Source: Bacillus sp. 1NLA3E (GTDB lineage Bacteria > Bacillota > Bacilli > Bacillales > Cytobacillaceae). From it: a DNA stretch of 64,000 bases. Where the stretch lies: NCBI RefSeq assembly GCF_000242895.2, contig NC_021171.1, positions 3,382,001 through 3,446,000 on the forward strand, in the 5' to 3' direction. Shown here piece by piece: positions 19,068 to 28,614 of the stretch (positions within the stretch are counted from its first letter, which is position 1; each line of letters starts with the position of its first letter). The translations under genes and the position numbers were made by a program. The notes under the pieces were generated by a model. That model made no database searches. It was not told where the DNA came from and worked only from the letters and a program-made list of their open reading frames with translations.

Positions 19068-19532
19068 TTAGGAAACCACATCTCGAATAAAAACCTGAAA
19101 ATCTTCCCTGTATTCATGACCATATTTATCAACCACTTTCACTCGAACACCGTTACCAATCTTTTCAAATTGAAAAGTTCCTACATTCTGCAATAAAATT
19201 TCATGCCCCGTATAATCTACCCTTCTTCTTAAATTTGTGCCGTATTTTTCATAGATAATCGTTTGACCGTCTTTTTGTAATAAGAGGGTTTGATTTAAAA
19301 CTGTAATGTTAGTACTCATTCTTACTTCTTTTTTTATCTGACTAGTAAAAACCTCCCACTCCATGCGCTGGATTCTCTTTTCGAATGGTACCTCATTTAG
19401 CATCAATCGAAAGGATAAAGGGAGGAAGGAAACGATGATACAAAAAATTGAAAAAGCAAACAACATTTCAATCAATGTAAATCCATTGCTATTCAGGACT
19501 TTTACATTTTTTATGGGGGATTGAGTTGACAT
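19068..19532 (-). CDS. comGF: Competence pseudopilin ComGF
   Basis: A 154-residue minor pseudopilin. The prepilin signal is SNGFTLIEMLFAFSIFCIIV, cleaved after the Gly by ComC. The start is uncertain; I chose the ATG at 19532 (MSTQSPIKNVKVL), which overlaps comGE by 44 bases; the frame is open to 19571. No other domain is visible. Confidence 0.82.
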   Translation of the reverse strand: MSTQSPIKNVKVLNSNGFTLIEMLFAFSIFCIIVSFLPLSFRLMLNEVPFEKRIQRMEWEVFTSQIKKEVRMSTNITVLNQTLLLQKDGQTIIYEKYGTNLRRRVDYTGHEILLQNVGTFQFEKIGNGVRVKVVDKYGHEYREDFQVFIRDVVS

Positions 19533-19818
19533 CTTTATATTCGACACACACCTCGGTTTGTGACGTATCATCTCTCCAGCTTATCTCATAAATGATCCCA
19601 TTTAAGATTTCAGTCTTGTTACCAACTAGGAAACCCTCATTAATCTGTCTCTCCATCTCGTCATATAACAAGTGGACTGCAGTGTTTTCTAAATAAACTT
19701 GAACTGCCTGTTCCTTTAATAAAATCACGATTGGAAGTAAGAAACCGGTAATTAGGAACCATGCCGTTAAAGACAACAGCAATTCTGCCAAAAAATAACC
19801 TTCACTCCTTCGTAACAT
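19489..19818 (-). CDS. comGE: Competence pseudopilin ComGE
   Basis: A 109-residue minor pseudopilin with a hydrophobic N-terminal helix (YFLAELLLSLTAWFLITGF) but a less typical leader. Identified mainly by position between comGD and comGF and by size. The overlap of 17 bases with comGD and 44 with comGF is typical of this operon. Confidence 0.78.
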   Translation of the reverse strand: MLRRSEGYFLAELLLSLTAWFLITGFLLPIVILLKEQAVQVYLENTAVHLLYDEMERQINEGFLVGNKTEILNGIIYEISWRDDTSQTEVCVEYKDVNSIPHKKCKSPE

Positions 19819-20242
19819 AAAACCTCCCTTTTCCTATTTGGAAAGTGATTCGATAGGTTGTAGTCCCCATCCTAATAAAAAAGGAACCGAAGCGATTGAT
19901 GTTTCCACTCTCCGAAAATTGAAAGTAAAGTGGCAAAGAACCCTCAGTAATCTTTACTCCTTCTGAATATTTCCTCTCCAATATAATCGGTCCACTTACC
20001 TTTTCGCGGAAATAATAATAATTTCCTCCAGACATGATGTTTACGGTAATTTGTGTTTGATTTGAAATCGCATACTGCTGTGCCCAAAAAATATCAGATT
20101 TGAATTGGGAAAAAAATAAATTTTTTTCGAGCATGTTAGACTGAGGTTTTACCATGATGAGGGTAATAGAAGAAATTACGAGGAATACGGAAAAAACCAA
20201 CAACATTTCAGTCAAGGTAAATCCTTTTTGATCCAATTTCAT
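19802..20242 (-). CDS. comGD: Competence pseudopilin ComGD
   Basis: A 146-residue minor pseudopilin. The leader MKLDQKGFTLTEMLLVFSVF has the prepilin peptidase site Gly-Phe and conserved Glu at +5. It overlaps comGC by one base and comGE by 17. Confidence 0.87.
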   Translation of the reverse strand: MKLDQKGFTLTEMLLVFSVFLVISSITLIMVKPQSNMLEKNLFFSQFKSDIFWAQQYAISNQTQITVNIMSGGNYYYFREKVSGPIILERKYSEGVKITEGSLPLYFQFSESGNINRFGSFFIRMGTTTYRITFQIGKGRFYVTKE

Positions 20243-20556
20243 TAGGAACCACTTGTAGTCGTGGTTACCTCCCCATCTGCCCCAATCACAATATTGGTAC
20301 TATCGGGACAAGCTGTTTCACCACTCTTTAAATAACCCTCATCAATTAACTCTTGGGTACTTGCTGGGTATTTTTGAAGATCAAGATGGTACGCTTGGAC
20401 CTGTGCTTCAACCATTTTCACATAAGCTTGACAGCCTTTTGTATTGATATTTGCATTATGCTTTGCAACATTAGGAATCGTAATAATTAGTAACACTGAA
20501 ATAATTAATAAGACAATCATCATTTCTATTAGAGTAAATCCTTTTTCATTTTTCAT
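20242..20556 (-). CDS. comGC: Major competence pseudopilin ComGC
   Basis: The 104-residue main subunit of the competence pilus. MKNEKGFTLIEMMIVLLII is a classic type IV prepilin leader. Two cysteines (KGCQAY and TACPDS) can form the stabilising disulfide known in ComGC. The ATG at 20556 has GAGGAG eight bases upstream; the GTG at 20565 overlaps that site. Intact, as are all comG genes downstream of comGA. Confidence 0.93.
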   Translation of the reverse strand: MKNEKGFTLIEMMIVLLIISVLLIITIPNVAKHNANINTKGCQAYVKMVEAQVQAYHLDLQKYPASTQELIDEGYLKSGETACPDSTNIVIGADGEVTTTTSGS

Positions 20557-20571
20557 TTCACTCACTCCTCT

Positions 20572-21600
20572 TTATATTCCGTCTAATAGGTGAAACATTG
20601 GTAGCAAAATAGCTAAGTACATTGACACTATTAATAAACCGATAATCATATAAAGAATAGGTTGAATTGTTTTTATCCACCTTTCTGTTTTTTCCTCTAA
20701 AACCATCACACAATGCTTACTGTAAAAGGAAAGCTCTTGAGATAGTTTTCCTTTTTCCTGACCATGCTTGACAATATGGGAAAGGTCTTTTTCAAAAACA
20801 GAGAAGCTGGAAATAATCATTTCTAAATTATCCCCCTTCGATAACCTCCCCCTCATTTCTAAGCAAATTTGCCCATAAAAAGGTTGCTCAAGATTTTTTT
20901 CAAACATTCTCAACGCTTCCAAAACTGATAATCCACCCGATAATAGATAGCTCATTTGAACCGAAAAATAATGAGTGTACAACAATTTACAAAACGAACC
21001 AATAACAGGAATTTTCACCATTTGATTTCTTCGGTCGAGTGGTGACTGACGCCGTATGCGGAAAATATAATACAAAAATAGAATAATGGTGAGACCCAGA
21101 AGGAACGTTAAAAAGTATGGGACCATGTCACCGAAAAAATATATGACACGGGTAAACAAATTCTGTTTTAAATCCATTGATTGAAACAGAGAGGTGAATT
21201 TCGGAAGTAATACTTGTTCGACAAAATAAAACAGGATGGCTGTTATAAAGATTAGTATCGCAGGGTAATACAACATCCTCATCAATCTCTGAACATCCTG
21301 GCTTCGTTTTAACATAATTGTGCTTCCTTCTTTAAAAGCCTCAGCTAATCCACCGTGCTGCTCAGCAAAATAAACATACCCTATCAAGTTCTTATTGAAA
21401 TGAAGGTTGGTAAGAATTTGGTACAGTGGATAACCTTCTCGCAATTCCACAATACATTGGTTAATGTCCTTCTTTCTGGCTGCTGGAAAATAATAGGCCA
21501 AGCTATCTATAGCCTCAGAAAGAGAATATCCCCTTGAAAGTAATTCACCCGTTCTTTGCAAAAATAACGCTTGTTGTTGATTGCTCCATTTCTTATTCAT
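20572..21600 (-). CDS. comGB: Competence pilus inner-membrane protein ComGB
   Basis: A 342-residue polytopic GspF-family platform protein, with two repeats of the family domain and three membrane regions (LIFITAILFYFVEQV, FLTFLLGLTIILFLYYIF and the C-terminal MIIGLLIVSMYLAILLPM). The start ATG at 21600 lies inside the last codons of comGA, giving an 8-base overlap (21593-21600), so in the intact operon translation is coupled. The insertion in comGA removes the transcript from the comG promoter. Confidence 0.9.
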   Translation of the reverse strand: MNKKWSNQQQALFLQRTGELLSRGYSLSEAIDSLAYYFPAARKKDINQCIVELREGYPLYQILTNLHFNKNLIGYVYFAEQHGGLAEAFKEGSTIMLKRSQDVQRLMRMLYYPAILIFITAILFYFVEQVLLPKFTSLFQSMDLKQNLFTRVIYFFGDMVPYFLTFLLGLTIILFLYYIFRIRRQSPLDRRNQMVKIPVIGSFCKLLYTHYFSVQMSYLLSGGLSVLEALRMFEKNLEQPFYGQICLEMRGRLSKGDNLEMIISSFSVFEKDLSHIVKHGQEKGKLSQELSFYSKHCVMVLEEKTERWIKTIQPILYMIIGLLIVSMYLAILLPMFHLLDGI

Positions 21601-22228
21601 CCATATACACCCAACGATCATATTCGTTTTCTTTGATAAATCCTAAAGCAATTCCTTTCTTAATATAGTCCTTTAAGGTTCGATATGGATATCGGACCAG
21701 AGGTTGTTCTCCTTTCGCTTCCTTAAGTACTGATGACAAAGCTTTCCCGTTTAACAATTCCATTACGTTTGCGCGTTTCCCTCTCCCGTAGGAATAACAA
21801 AATGGCGAACACTCACCTTGACAAAACGGACAGGTTAACTCAACTAACCTTTGAGCAGTTACCGCAACAAGCGTTTGTTCGATTTCCAGCCAGTTTACAC
21901 CAAATTCCTTTAATCTAAATATCGCACCTTTCGCATTGCGAGTATGCAAGGTACTTAAAACCAGATGTCCTGTTAATGCCGCCCTAACGGCTATTTGGGC
22001 TGTCTCAGCATCTCTGATTTCCCCGACCATAATAATGTCTGGGTCATGTCTTAAGATTGCTTTTAAACCAGTGGTATATGATACCCCAGCTTTCTCATTG
22101 ACCTGTACTTGGAGGACCTTATCATTATCCTTCTCAATTGGGTCTTCTAATGTGATGACGTTACGCTGAAATAGGTGTGAGGTTTCATTTAATAGCGAGT
22201 AGAGAGTTGTGGTTTTCCCTGATCCTGT
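21593..22228 (-). pseudogene. comGA: comGA, 3' part (C-terminal 210 residues), split by the integrated element
   Basis: Encodes the C-terminal part of the traffic ATPase that drives pilus assembly for DNA uptake. It begins at GSGKTTTLYS inside the Walker A motif and keeps the rest: Asp box TLEDPIE, Walker B IIMVGEIRDAETA, His box LVLSTLHTRNA, and the zinc site CPFCQGECSPFC. The open frame continues for a few codons into the element (MLSPSFILT), giving ILTGSGKT, so the first glycine of Walker A is lost, and that ATG has no ribosome site. Joined to 43887-44324 it rebuilds a 356-residue ComGA without a frameshift. Confidence 0.95.
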
Positions 22229-22250
22229 AAGAATAAAACTTGGGGATAAC
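22206..22250. other. Attachment junction, recombinase side
   Basis: The comGA half ends GATCCTGT and the element half reads AAGAATAAAACTTGGGG on the plus strand. The crossover is within TGT (22226-22228); symmetry of the predicted attP points to GT as the central dinucleotide. The recombinase start codon lies 53 bases away, the usual arrangement for large serine integrases. Confidence 0.85.
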
Positions 22251-22280
22251 ATTCATAATATTAGTGGGAGGATCTTAAAA

Positions 22281-23717
22281 ATGAAGCATGTAGCCATTTA
22301 TTTAAGACGATCAAGAGATGAGGAAGGGAAAGGCATTGAGAAGCTTTTAGAAGGTCATGAGAAAGCCTTAAAAGACTTGTGCAAGCAATATAATTGCAGT
22401 TATGAGGTATTCAAGGAAATTGCGTCATCTAGTACAATTGAGAACCGGCCACAAATGGTAAAATTATTAGATCGTATTAAGCAATACCATTTTGACGCTG
22501 TAGCAGTAATGGACATTGACCGCTTGTCGAGGAATGAGTACGATAGCAATGATATTAAACGCATTCTATATGAAACAGAAACACTTATATTGACACCAAC
22601 ACGCACATATGACTTACATAGCGACGATGACAGCCTACTAGTGGGTGTATCAAGCCTAATAGCTGCACAGGAATATAAGATGATTCACAGGCGAATGAGA
22701 AGAGGTAAGAGACATCTTCAAATGCAGGGGGTTTGGACAGATGGGGCTCCTCCCCTTGGTTATTCTAAGGATAACATTACAAAAAAATTAAAGACTAACG
22801 AACATGCTAACACAATAAAATATATTTTTGAGTCAATTGTCAACGGTAAAACCATTCCTCAGATTGTTTCAAAATTAAATGAGAAGGCCATTCGGACCCG
22901 TGGCGGCTTTTCGTTTCGCTATAATTCGGTTCTCCGCATCATTAAAAACGATTGTTACAAGGGCACTAACATATCTAACAAACTAATTGGCAAACATAAC
23001 GGTAATAAACCAATGAGCGAGTGGATTATCATTGATAATGCACACACAGCTATTGTATCAGAGGAAATATGGAACAAAGCAAATAAGATAGTAAATAAAC
23101 CTTTTTTTAAGTCCCCAAGGGCAAAGAATAAAATTTATCCAACTTCAAATCTTATCTATTGTGCCAATTGTGGTAAGTTACAAGGGTGTAACACAAGACC
23201 AGATGGTAGGATTTATATTAAACACTGTCCATGTGGTAACAGGAGTGCTAGATACGAGAAAGTACTAAAAACAATTAAAAATGACATCTTAGAGACTTGC
23301 AGAGAACACCTACACACTCTTTTGGCTTCACAGATTGACTTCGGCTTAGAGAATAACAATGATGAAAAGGAACAGCTCTCAAAGGCAATACAAAGGATTG
23401 AGAAAGCACTCGCCAACATAGATATTTTATTTGAAGAAGGCGAGATTGATTTACCAACATATCGACAACGTAAGACAGGACGACAGAACGAACTATTAGA
23501 ACTGAAGAAACAGTCGGCTTTATTAGTCAGTAACACCGAAAAAATTAATTCAATTAAACTGAGGTTAAAATTGTTTGAGATACTCAAAGATGAATGGGAT
23601 TTATGGTCAGAAGAACGCATTAACAAGGCACTTCACACGTTAATTCTTGCCATACTTTGGAAAAGAGATAATCAAGGGAAATGTTTTATTAACATCATAT
23701 ACAGGTCATTTGATTAG
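22281..23717 (+). CDS. Large serine recombinase (element integrase)
   Basis: A 478-residue site-specific recombinase. The N-terminal resolvase domain has the catalytic serine 11 in IYLRRSRDEEGKG and the conserved MDIDRLSRNEYD. The recombinase domain (about residues 160-260) is followed by a zinc ribbon with cysteines in YCANCGKLQ and HCPCGN, then a coiled coil (residues about 350-410). This is the architecture of the A118/TP901-1/phiC31 class. The ATG at 22281 follows GGGAGG by nine bases; the frame reaches back to 22209 into comGA, which is not coding in this direction. It should catalyse integration into, and with a directionality factor excision from, comGA. Confidence 0.93.
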   Translation: MKHVAIYLRRSRDEEGKGIEKLLEGHEKALKDLCKQYNCSYEVFKEIASSSTIENRPQMVKLLDRIKQYHFDAVAVMDIDRLSRNEYDSNDIKRILYETETLILTPTRTYDLHSDDDSLLVGVSSLIAAQEYKMIHRRMRRGKRHLQMQGVWTDGAPPLGYSKDNITKKLKTNEHANTIKYIFESIVNGKTIPQIVSKLNEKAIRTRGGFSFRYNSVLRIIKNDCYKGTNISNKLIGKHNGNKPMSEWIIIDNAHTAIVSEEIWNKANKIVNKPFFKSPRAKNKIYPTSNLIYCANCGKLQGCNTRPDGRIYIKHCPCGNRSARYEKVLKTIKNDILETCREHLHTLLASQIDFGLENNNDEKEQLSKAIQRIEKALANIDILFEEGEIDLPTYRQRKTGRQNELLELKKQSALLVSNTEKINSIKLRLKLFEILKDEWDLWSEERINKALHTLILAILWKRDNQGKCFINIIYRSFD

Positions 23718-23810
23718 AATAGGTACATTGTTAAAATAATTTATTTTGAAAAAATTTAATTAGTTTCAAATGGAATAAAAACCCTCATAAACACCTATAT
23801 ATCATGTTTT

Positions 23811-23836
23811 GGCTGGACTGTGGGAATCGAACCCAC
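23811..23836 (-). pseudogene. 3' end of a tRNA-like sequence, attachment-site relic
   Basis: Read on the minus strand, GTGGGTTCGATTCCCAC forms a perfect T arm (5-bp stem, 7-base loop), followed by AGTCCAGCC as an acceptor-like strand. No anticodon or D arm lies upstream. A tRNA 3' fragment is the usual trace of a tyrosine integrase attachment site. The donor tRNA is not identified. Confidence 0.6.
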
Positions 23837-23901
23837 CTAATTGGCACGCAGCTCACAAGCGGTTTTGAAGTTAGAGGAAAAGTGTTATCTCTTGTTATTT
23901 T

Positions 23902-24020
23902 TAGTTATCAAAAATCCAAGAGTTAAAAGGGTTTTTGAGTAATTTAATGTAAATATGTTATTTCTAGTTATCACTAATAATATTTAGTTTGGTGCCAATA
24001 TGGTGCCAAACCGGTGCCAA
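23902..24020. repeat. Arm-type direct repeats next to the tRNA fragment
   Basis: TAGTTATCA occurs at 23902-23910 and 23965-23973. GGTGCCAA occurs three times, at 23991, 24002 and 24013, exactly 11 bases apart, one helical turn. Such phased repeats beside a tRNA fragment resemble integrase arm sites of an older element. The rest of the 23718-24194 gap shows only the terminator at 24075. Confidence 0.6.
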
Positions 24021-24074
24021 TATTCTGTTCTAAAAAGGATAATTAACAGCCTTCATTTTTGCTACCGACACAAA

Positions 24075-24115
24075 CCTCTGTAAACCCCATTCCTTACGTT
24101 TACAGAGGCTTTTTT
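24075..24115 (+). terminator. Terminator in the gap after the recombinase
   Basis: CCTCTGTAAAC and GTTTACAGAGG form a perfect 11-bp stem with a 12-base loop and six T. It does not directly follow a gene; it may end the recombinase transcript or be left from a lost gene. Confidence 0.75.
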
Positions 24116-24194
24116 ATTTAGTTTACTGATAAAAAGAGTCCAACCCTGTCAATTCCGATTCCTTTTAAAGTAAAACATTAACTTTGAAAAGATC

Positions 24195-27100
24195 TTATCT
24201 TAATTCGTCAGCCAAAGGTACAATGATTTCTTCTAATGTCTTTCTCCACTGACGTTTCATTTCTGGTCCGTATTTCAATGGTTTTGCATCTGAATGTACA
24301 GCTTTATACTTATCAAATTGCTTGCTGTTGATGATTCCCCCAATATTAGGAATAGGGTCTGTTCCTAACACATATTGAATCGCGGATAAATGCAGCTCAT
24401 TTTCATCTACAAACCAAGTATTTGCAAATTCTTCAATCGCTTTATTATAGGCTTCAGTGAAGAAGCGTCGTTTCACAACAAGAATATCTTCCTCTGAATC
24501 TATTTCTTTGGTATCAATAGCGTTTAAAATCGCACGGTAGACGTCTTTAACAATTTCTGATTTCTTCAGTTTTTGAAGTGCTTTTTCGATCTCGTCACGG
24601 ATATTCTTATTATTGGCTGAGTACGTTCCTAATAATCGGTCAATGTAGGTTGAGTCAATATCATAGATCTTAATCTCATTTTCTCCATAGAATTCAATGC
24701 CTGAGAAATCTGGACCCGGTCCAACTTCGCCCCCTTCATCTACTAATGAACCCTTAACCGTGTTGTATACACCAATATATTCTTCTAAGGTCTTCACCTG
24801 TTCTTGAAGTGCTGTTGATTTCTCCATATCATCATTGTAATCATCATACGTAACTAAAGCTTCATAGGCATTGTTTAATTCTTGGAATGCTTTCACAAAT
24901 TCAATCCGGATTTCAAGTGGTGAGTGTTCGTTAATATCGGTTGGATTTGGAACTAACTTTGTTAGCACTTTGTTAGCCTTTTTGAAGCGTTTTTTCGATT
25001 CATCATAAGTTGGATACACAAGATTAGATTCCTCTTGTGCTTCAGAATATAACTTCGTTGCATCCTTCACATTTTGTTCCATGGTCGAAGGTTTCCGGAA
25101 TGTCACAATCAAACCTTTTGTCTTTCCTGGATAGGTACGATTGGTTCGAGAAAATGCTTGGATCAAATTGGCATAACTTAAATTACGATCCACAAATAAC
25201 GTTTGCATCGTTGGTGCATCGAATCCAGTCAATAAGCGCTCTACAACAATTACTAAGTCAATTTGTTTTCCAAATTCTTTGAACTCTGCTTTCTTACGAG
25301 CTAAGCGATTGTTGATATCGCCATTATATCGGTCAATATCTTCTATTGACCATGCAGTGTGATAATAATCGTTATAGTCCTTGATAATTGCTTTCATTTC
25401 ATCTTGAATTTGCTTGGAATTATCTTCGTTTTCTTGCATCGAATAGGTGATAGCAATCCGTGGGAAATCTGGATCTTCAATCGTACGCCCCGTACGAATC
25501 GGATGTCCAGCAAATTTCTTTGCCAGCCACTCTGGGTCTCTGGTCATTTCCTTGATTGCATGATAGTAGCGTTTTGCCATATCAATGGAACTTGTAGTTA
25601 AAATGGCAGACTTTTGTGGGCGGCCATTTTGAAAATCAAACTTGGTATAGGCATTATCTGGTCGAAAAATCTTATGAATGACTTTTTGAATATGATCATC
25701 ACTTTCGAAAGAAGATGGTTCAAGATATACTTCCTTTTCTATTCCATCCATTTGATCGATCATATCGTTAATTTCATCATCACTAAAATTGACATACTTT
25801 TCATTTTGACGAAGTTGATTAAAAATATAATTATTTAATGATGTTGGTTCGATCGTATCTTCGTGCTCTACTTGGAACCCTAAAACAGCCCCATCATCTA
25901 ACGCATTCTTAATGGTATAGGTGTGCAAGACTTCTCCATATTGATCATGAGTGGTGCGAGCTAATCGGCCTTTAGCTTGTTTCTTGTTTACATCAAATAT
26001 TGGTGTACCTGTAAACCCAAACCATGTGGAATTAGGAAAAAATTCCTTGATCACTTCCATCCCTTCTGCACTTAACGCACGATGACATTCATCTACGACA
26101 AAGACAATATGTTGCCCCATTAGTTTCTTAAAGCGCTGGGTGCCTTTTTGTTCCTCTTGTTTTTGGGCATAGCGCAAGGCAGCTTCTAATTTTTGACGAG
26201 TGGTAATAATCACTGTATTAGAATTAGTATCAGATAATAGAGTATCACTTAACTCTTTCGCACTTCCAGTTCCCACAATCAAGCTATTAGACTTGGCTTT
26301 ACCAGAAGAAATACCGGTATTAAATTCGGAAGCAAATTTAGTGAATTCACTCGTAGTTTGATTGTCCAAGTCTTTTCTGTCAATGAGCATAATTGTACGA
26401 TCTACACCTGGTTTGCGAGCTAATAACTTCGTAGAAACAAAACTTGTCAACGTTTTTCCTGAACCAGTCGCATGCCAAACATATCCGGATTCATGTTTCA
26501 TGGCAGATGTAAACAAAGCTTCAATCGCATGAATTTGATACGGGTGTAACACCATTAAGACTTTGTTGTCTTGGTCCTCGCTCACAATCGTATAATTGGC
26601 AATCAAGCGATGTGCATCTGGAATATTTAAGACTTGTTTCACAAATTCATAGAGATTTTCTACTTTTCGATTGTCTGTGGTCCGCCAGCTAAAGACAAAT
26701 TTCTTATGCATGTCTTTTGGCATCGCATTGGCAAAGTAGCGAGTCGTTTGTTCGTTGGAAATGACAAATAACTGAAGAGTAGAAAAGATATTATTTCTAA
26801 ACATCCCTTCTTCTGCGTATTTCTTGATTTGATTATAGGCTTGGAATACTCCGTCTTTGGCACCGACCTGTTTCAATTCAATTTGGGCAATTGGCAACCC
26901 ATTGATTAAGAGTGTCACGTCAAATCGACGATCACGACCATCAACGATTGCCTTTTGTTTTGCAATCTGATGAACCACTTCGTATGTAGAGATTCCGCCA
27001 CCAATGTCTTGATTGGAATACAACACCAACGACATTGAACCCAGAGATACATCTTCACGTTCAATTGTTATCCGTGAGATCCCATTCTCCCCTTTAAGCC

Positions 27101-27353
27101 ATCTGGCAGCTTCAAAGGGTGTCCGTGTTTTCGATAGTAATTCTGTTTTTATAGTGTCAAATTCTTTATTAGAAATGGGATGTTCCCCAATTTCTGATAA
27201 GTTATTTTGCGTAATCTTTTGGCGCAAGTTTTTCCATAGGTCTTCCTCTGATTTTAAATCTGGACGATAATTCCACTGATTATGCCCTTCTCCTAGTACT
27301 TCGATCAGGCGACGTTCCACTTCAGCTTCATCGTTATGTGGTATCTTTGTCAT
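24195..27353 (-). CDS. hsdR: Type I restriction enzyme, R (motor and nuclease) subunit
   Basis: A 1052-residue HsdR. The N-terminal endonuclease domain has the PD-(D/E)XK pattern DVTLLINGLPIAQIELKQ. The motor has Walker A WHATGSGKTLTSF, motif II VDECHRALS, motif III FTGTPIFD and the motif VI region QAFSRTNRTY. A C-terminal helical part contacts the methylase. The start ATG at 27353 is preceded by GAGAGGAAG; the open frame extends to 27383. Last gene of the four-gene restriction-modification cluster; it cleaves DNA lacking the methylation placed by HsdM-HsdS. Confidence 0.96.
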   Translation of the reverse strand: MTKIPHNDEAEVERRLIEVLGEGHNQWNYRPDLKSEEDLWKNLRQKITQNNLSEIGEHPISNKEFDTIKTELLSKTRTPFEAARWLKGENGISRITIEREDVSLGSMSLVLYSNQDIGGGISTYEVVHQIAKQKAIVDGRDRRFDVTLLINGLPIAQIELKQVGAKDGVFQAYNQIKKYAEEGMFRNNIFSTLQLFVISNEQTTRYFANAMPKDMHKKFVFSWRTTDNRKVENLYEFVKQVLNIPDAHRLIANYTIVSEDQDNKVLMVLHPYQIHAIEALFTSAMKHESGYVWHATGSGKTLTSFVSTKLLARKPGVDRTIMLIDRKDLDNQTTSEFTKFASEFNTGISSGKAKSNSLIVGTGSAKELSDTLLSDTNSNTVIITTRQKLEAALRYAQKQEEQKGTQRFKKLMGQHIVFVVDECHRALSAEGMEVIKEFFPNSTWFGFTGTPIFDVNKKQAKGRLARTTHDQYGEVLHTYTIKNALDDGAVLGFQVEHEDTIEPTSLNNYIFNQLRQNEKYVNFSDDEINDMIDQMDGIEKEVYLEPSSFESDDHIQKVIHKIFRPDNAYTKFDFQNGRPQKSAILTTSSIDMAKRYYHAIKEMTRDPEWLAKKFAGHPIRTGRTIEDPDFPRIAITYSMQENEDNSKQIQDEMKAIIKDYNDYYHTAWSIEDIDRYNGDINNRLARKKAEFKEFGKQIDLVIVVERLLTGFDAPTMQTLFVDRNLSYANLIQAFSRTNRTYPGKTKGLIVTFRKPSTMEQNVKDATKLYSEAQEESNLVYPTYDESKKRFKKANKVLTKLVPNPTDINEHSPLEIRIEFVKAFQELNNAYEALVTYDDYNDDMEKSTALQEQVKTLEEYIGVYNTVKGSLVDEGGEVGPGPDFSGIEFYGENEIKIYDIDSTYIDRLLGTYSANNKNIRDEIEKALQKLKKSEIVKDVYRAILNAIDTKEIDSEEDILVVKRRFFTEAYNKAIEEFANTWFVDENELHLSAIQYVLGTDPIPNIGGIINSKQFDKYKAVHSDAKPLKYGPEMKRQWRKTLEEIIVPLADELR

Positions 27354-27375
27354 GGTCTTCCTCTCTTCTATTCGC

Positions 27376-28614
27376 TTAGACAAACATCCTTTGTAGGAAT
27401 GCTTTTTTCGTTTCTTTCAAGGAATCTAATTCATGTTGATGAAGAGCTATAGTGTCGTCTAGCTGTTTGAAAAAGTTACCTATTTTAGATTGTTCTTCTA
27501 ATGGTGGTACAAATAGATCCATTTTCCCTAATATTTTTCCTGATATTTCCAAAAAGGTTGATCCTGATGCATATTTTAATGCAAACTCTTTTATTTTATA
27601 TCCCATAGAATAAATAAAATAAATATCGTAATTTTTATTTACTACTAAAGATTGAAAGCCTTGGTTTGTAGCTCCATCTTTCTTTAAGATAGCCATATCT
27701 CCTATTCCAGCACGAGAGGTGAACAACATAGTTTTGTTCGCAGGCAGTACTTTGGCAGAACTCTTTTTTAATCCAAGTGCAGTTATTTTTCTTTGGCTAC
27801 CAAAAGCATATGTTTCTTTTCCAATTTCTACAGGTGAATACCAATCAATATCACCATCCCAATATTCTTGGACATCCGTGCTTGGCGTTCCCCCACCAAT
27901 AATTTCAGCTACTTCATTCAACTTACGCTGTTCCCAATCTCTAGTAAATCCTGGGAACCGAACCTCAGGTACGGACTCCCCTTCTTTTGGAAACATTTTT
28001 TGCAAGAATCCCTGTTTTGTTTGTTTGAGGGTGGTTAGTTCTTGCTGATGAAGGGAAATCGTGTCGTCGAGTTGCTTAAGGAAGTTACCAATTTTGGTTT
28101 GTTCTTCCTCTAAAGTAGGAACGCAAATCAACCATTGTTTTAATTTAGTGGTAGAAATAAACGGCTGATCCGATCCAACAGCTTCTTTTAATACAAATTT
28201 TGAAACTTCTTTTCCAAGCAATTGATATGAAAAATTGATATTAGAGTTATTTAAAATAATAATTTTTCCCGCTCTTTGATACAGTAGTGCACCATGTAAA
28301 TCCTTTGGTACTTGAGCAATTTTTAAGTTTCCATTTGTAATTGGTCGATTTAGACCTAATACAATATCACCAGTATCAAGAATAAAATTTTGATATTTAT
28401 CTGAAAATTCTTCCGGAAGAAAATTCAAGTTTTTAGCAGAAATGCTTCCATGCTGAATTGACTCGCCGTTAACTATGGGGACACCCACCTGAACATAATC
28501 ACTCATTTTAAATGCATAGCCAGAAACTACATCATACATATCCCCAAACTTACGCTCTTCCCAATCTCCAGTAAATCCTGAAAATCGTATTTCTGGTGTA
28601 TGGTTATTTTTCAC
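27376..28614 (-). CDS. hsdS: Type I restriction-modification specificity subunit
   Basis: A 412-residue HsdS with two variable target-recognition domains (about residues 5-165 and 215-370), each followed by a conserved helical spacer: QTKIGNFLKQLDDTISLHQQE and, near the C-terminus, SKIGNFFKQLDDTIALHQ. The two domains define a bipartite DNA target that cannot be read from sequence. The start overlaps hsdM by 11 bases (28604-28614). Intact, so the system can be active. Confidence 0.95.
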   Translation of the reverse strand: MKNNHTPEIRFSGFTGDWEERKFGDMYDVVSGYAFKMSDYVQVGVPIVNGESIQHGSISAKNLNFLPEEFSDKYQNFILDTGDIVLGLNRPITNGNLKIAQVPKDLHGALLYQRAGKIIILNNSNINFSYQLLGKEVSKFVLKEAVGSDQPFISTTKLKQWLICVPTLEEEQTKIGNFLKQLDDTISLHQQELTTLKQTKQGFLQKMFPKEGESVPEVRFPGFTRDWEQRKLNEVAEIIGGGTPSTDVQEYWDGDIDWYSPVEIGKETYAFGSQRKITALGLKKSSAKVLPANKTMLFTSRAGIGDMAILKKDGATNQGFQSLVVNKNYDIYFIYSMGYKIKEFALKYASGSTFLEISGKILGKMDLFVPPLEEQSKIGNFFKQLDDTIALHQHELDSLKETKKAFLQRMFV

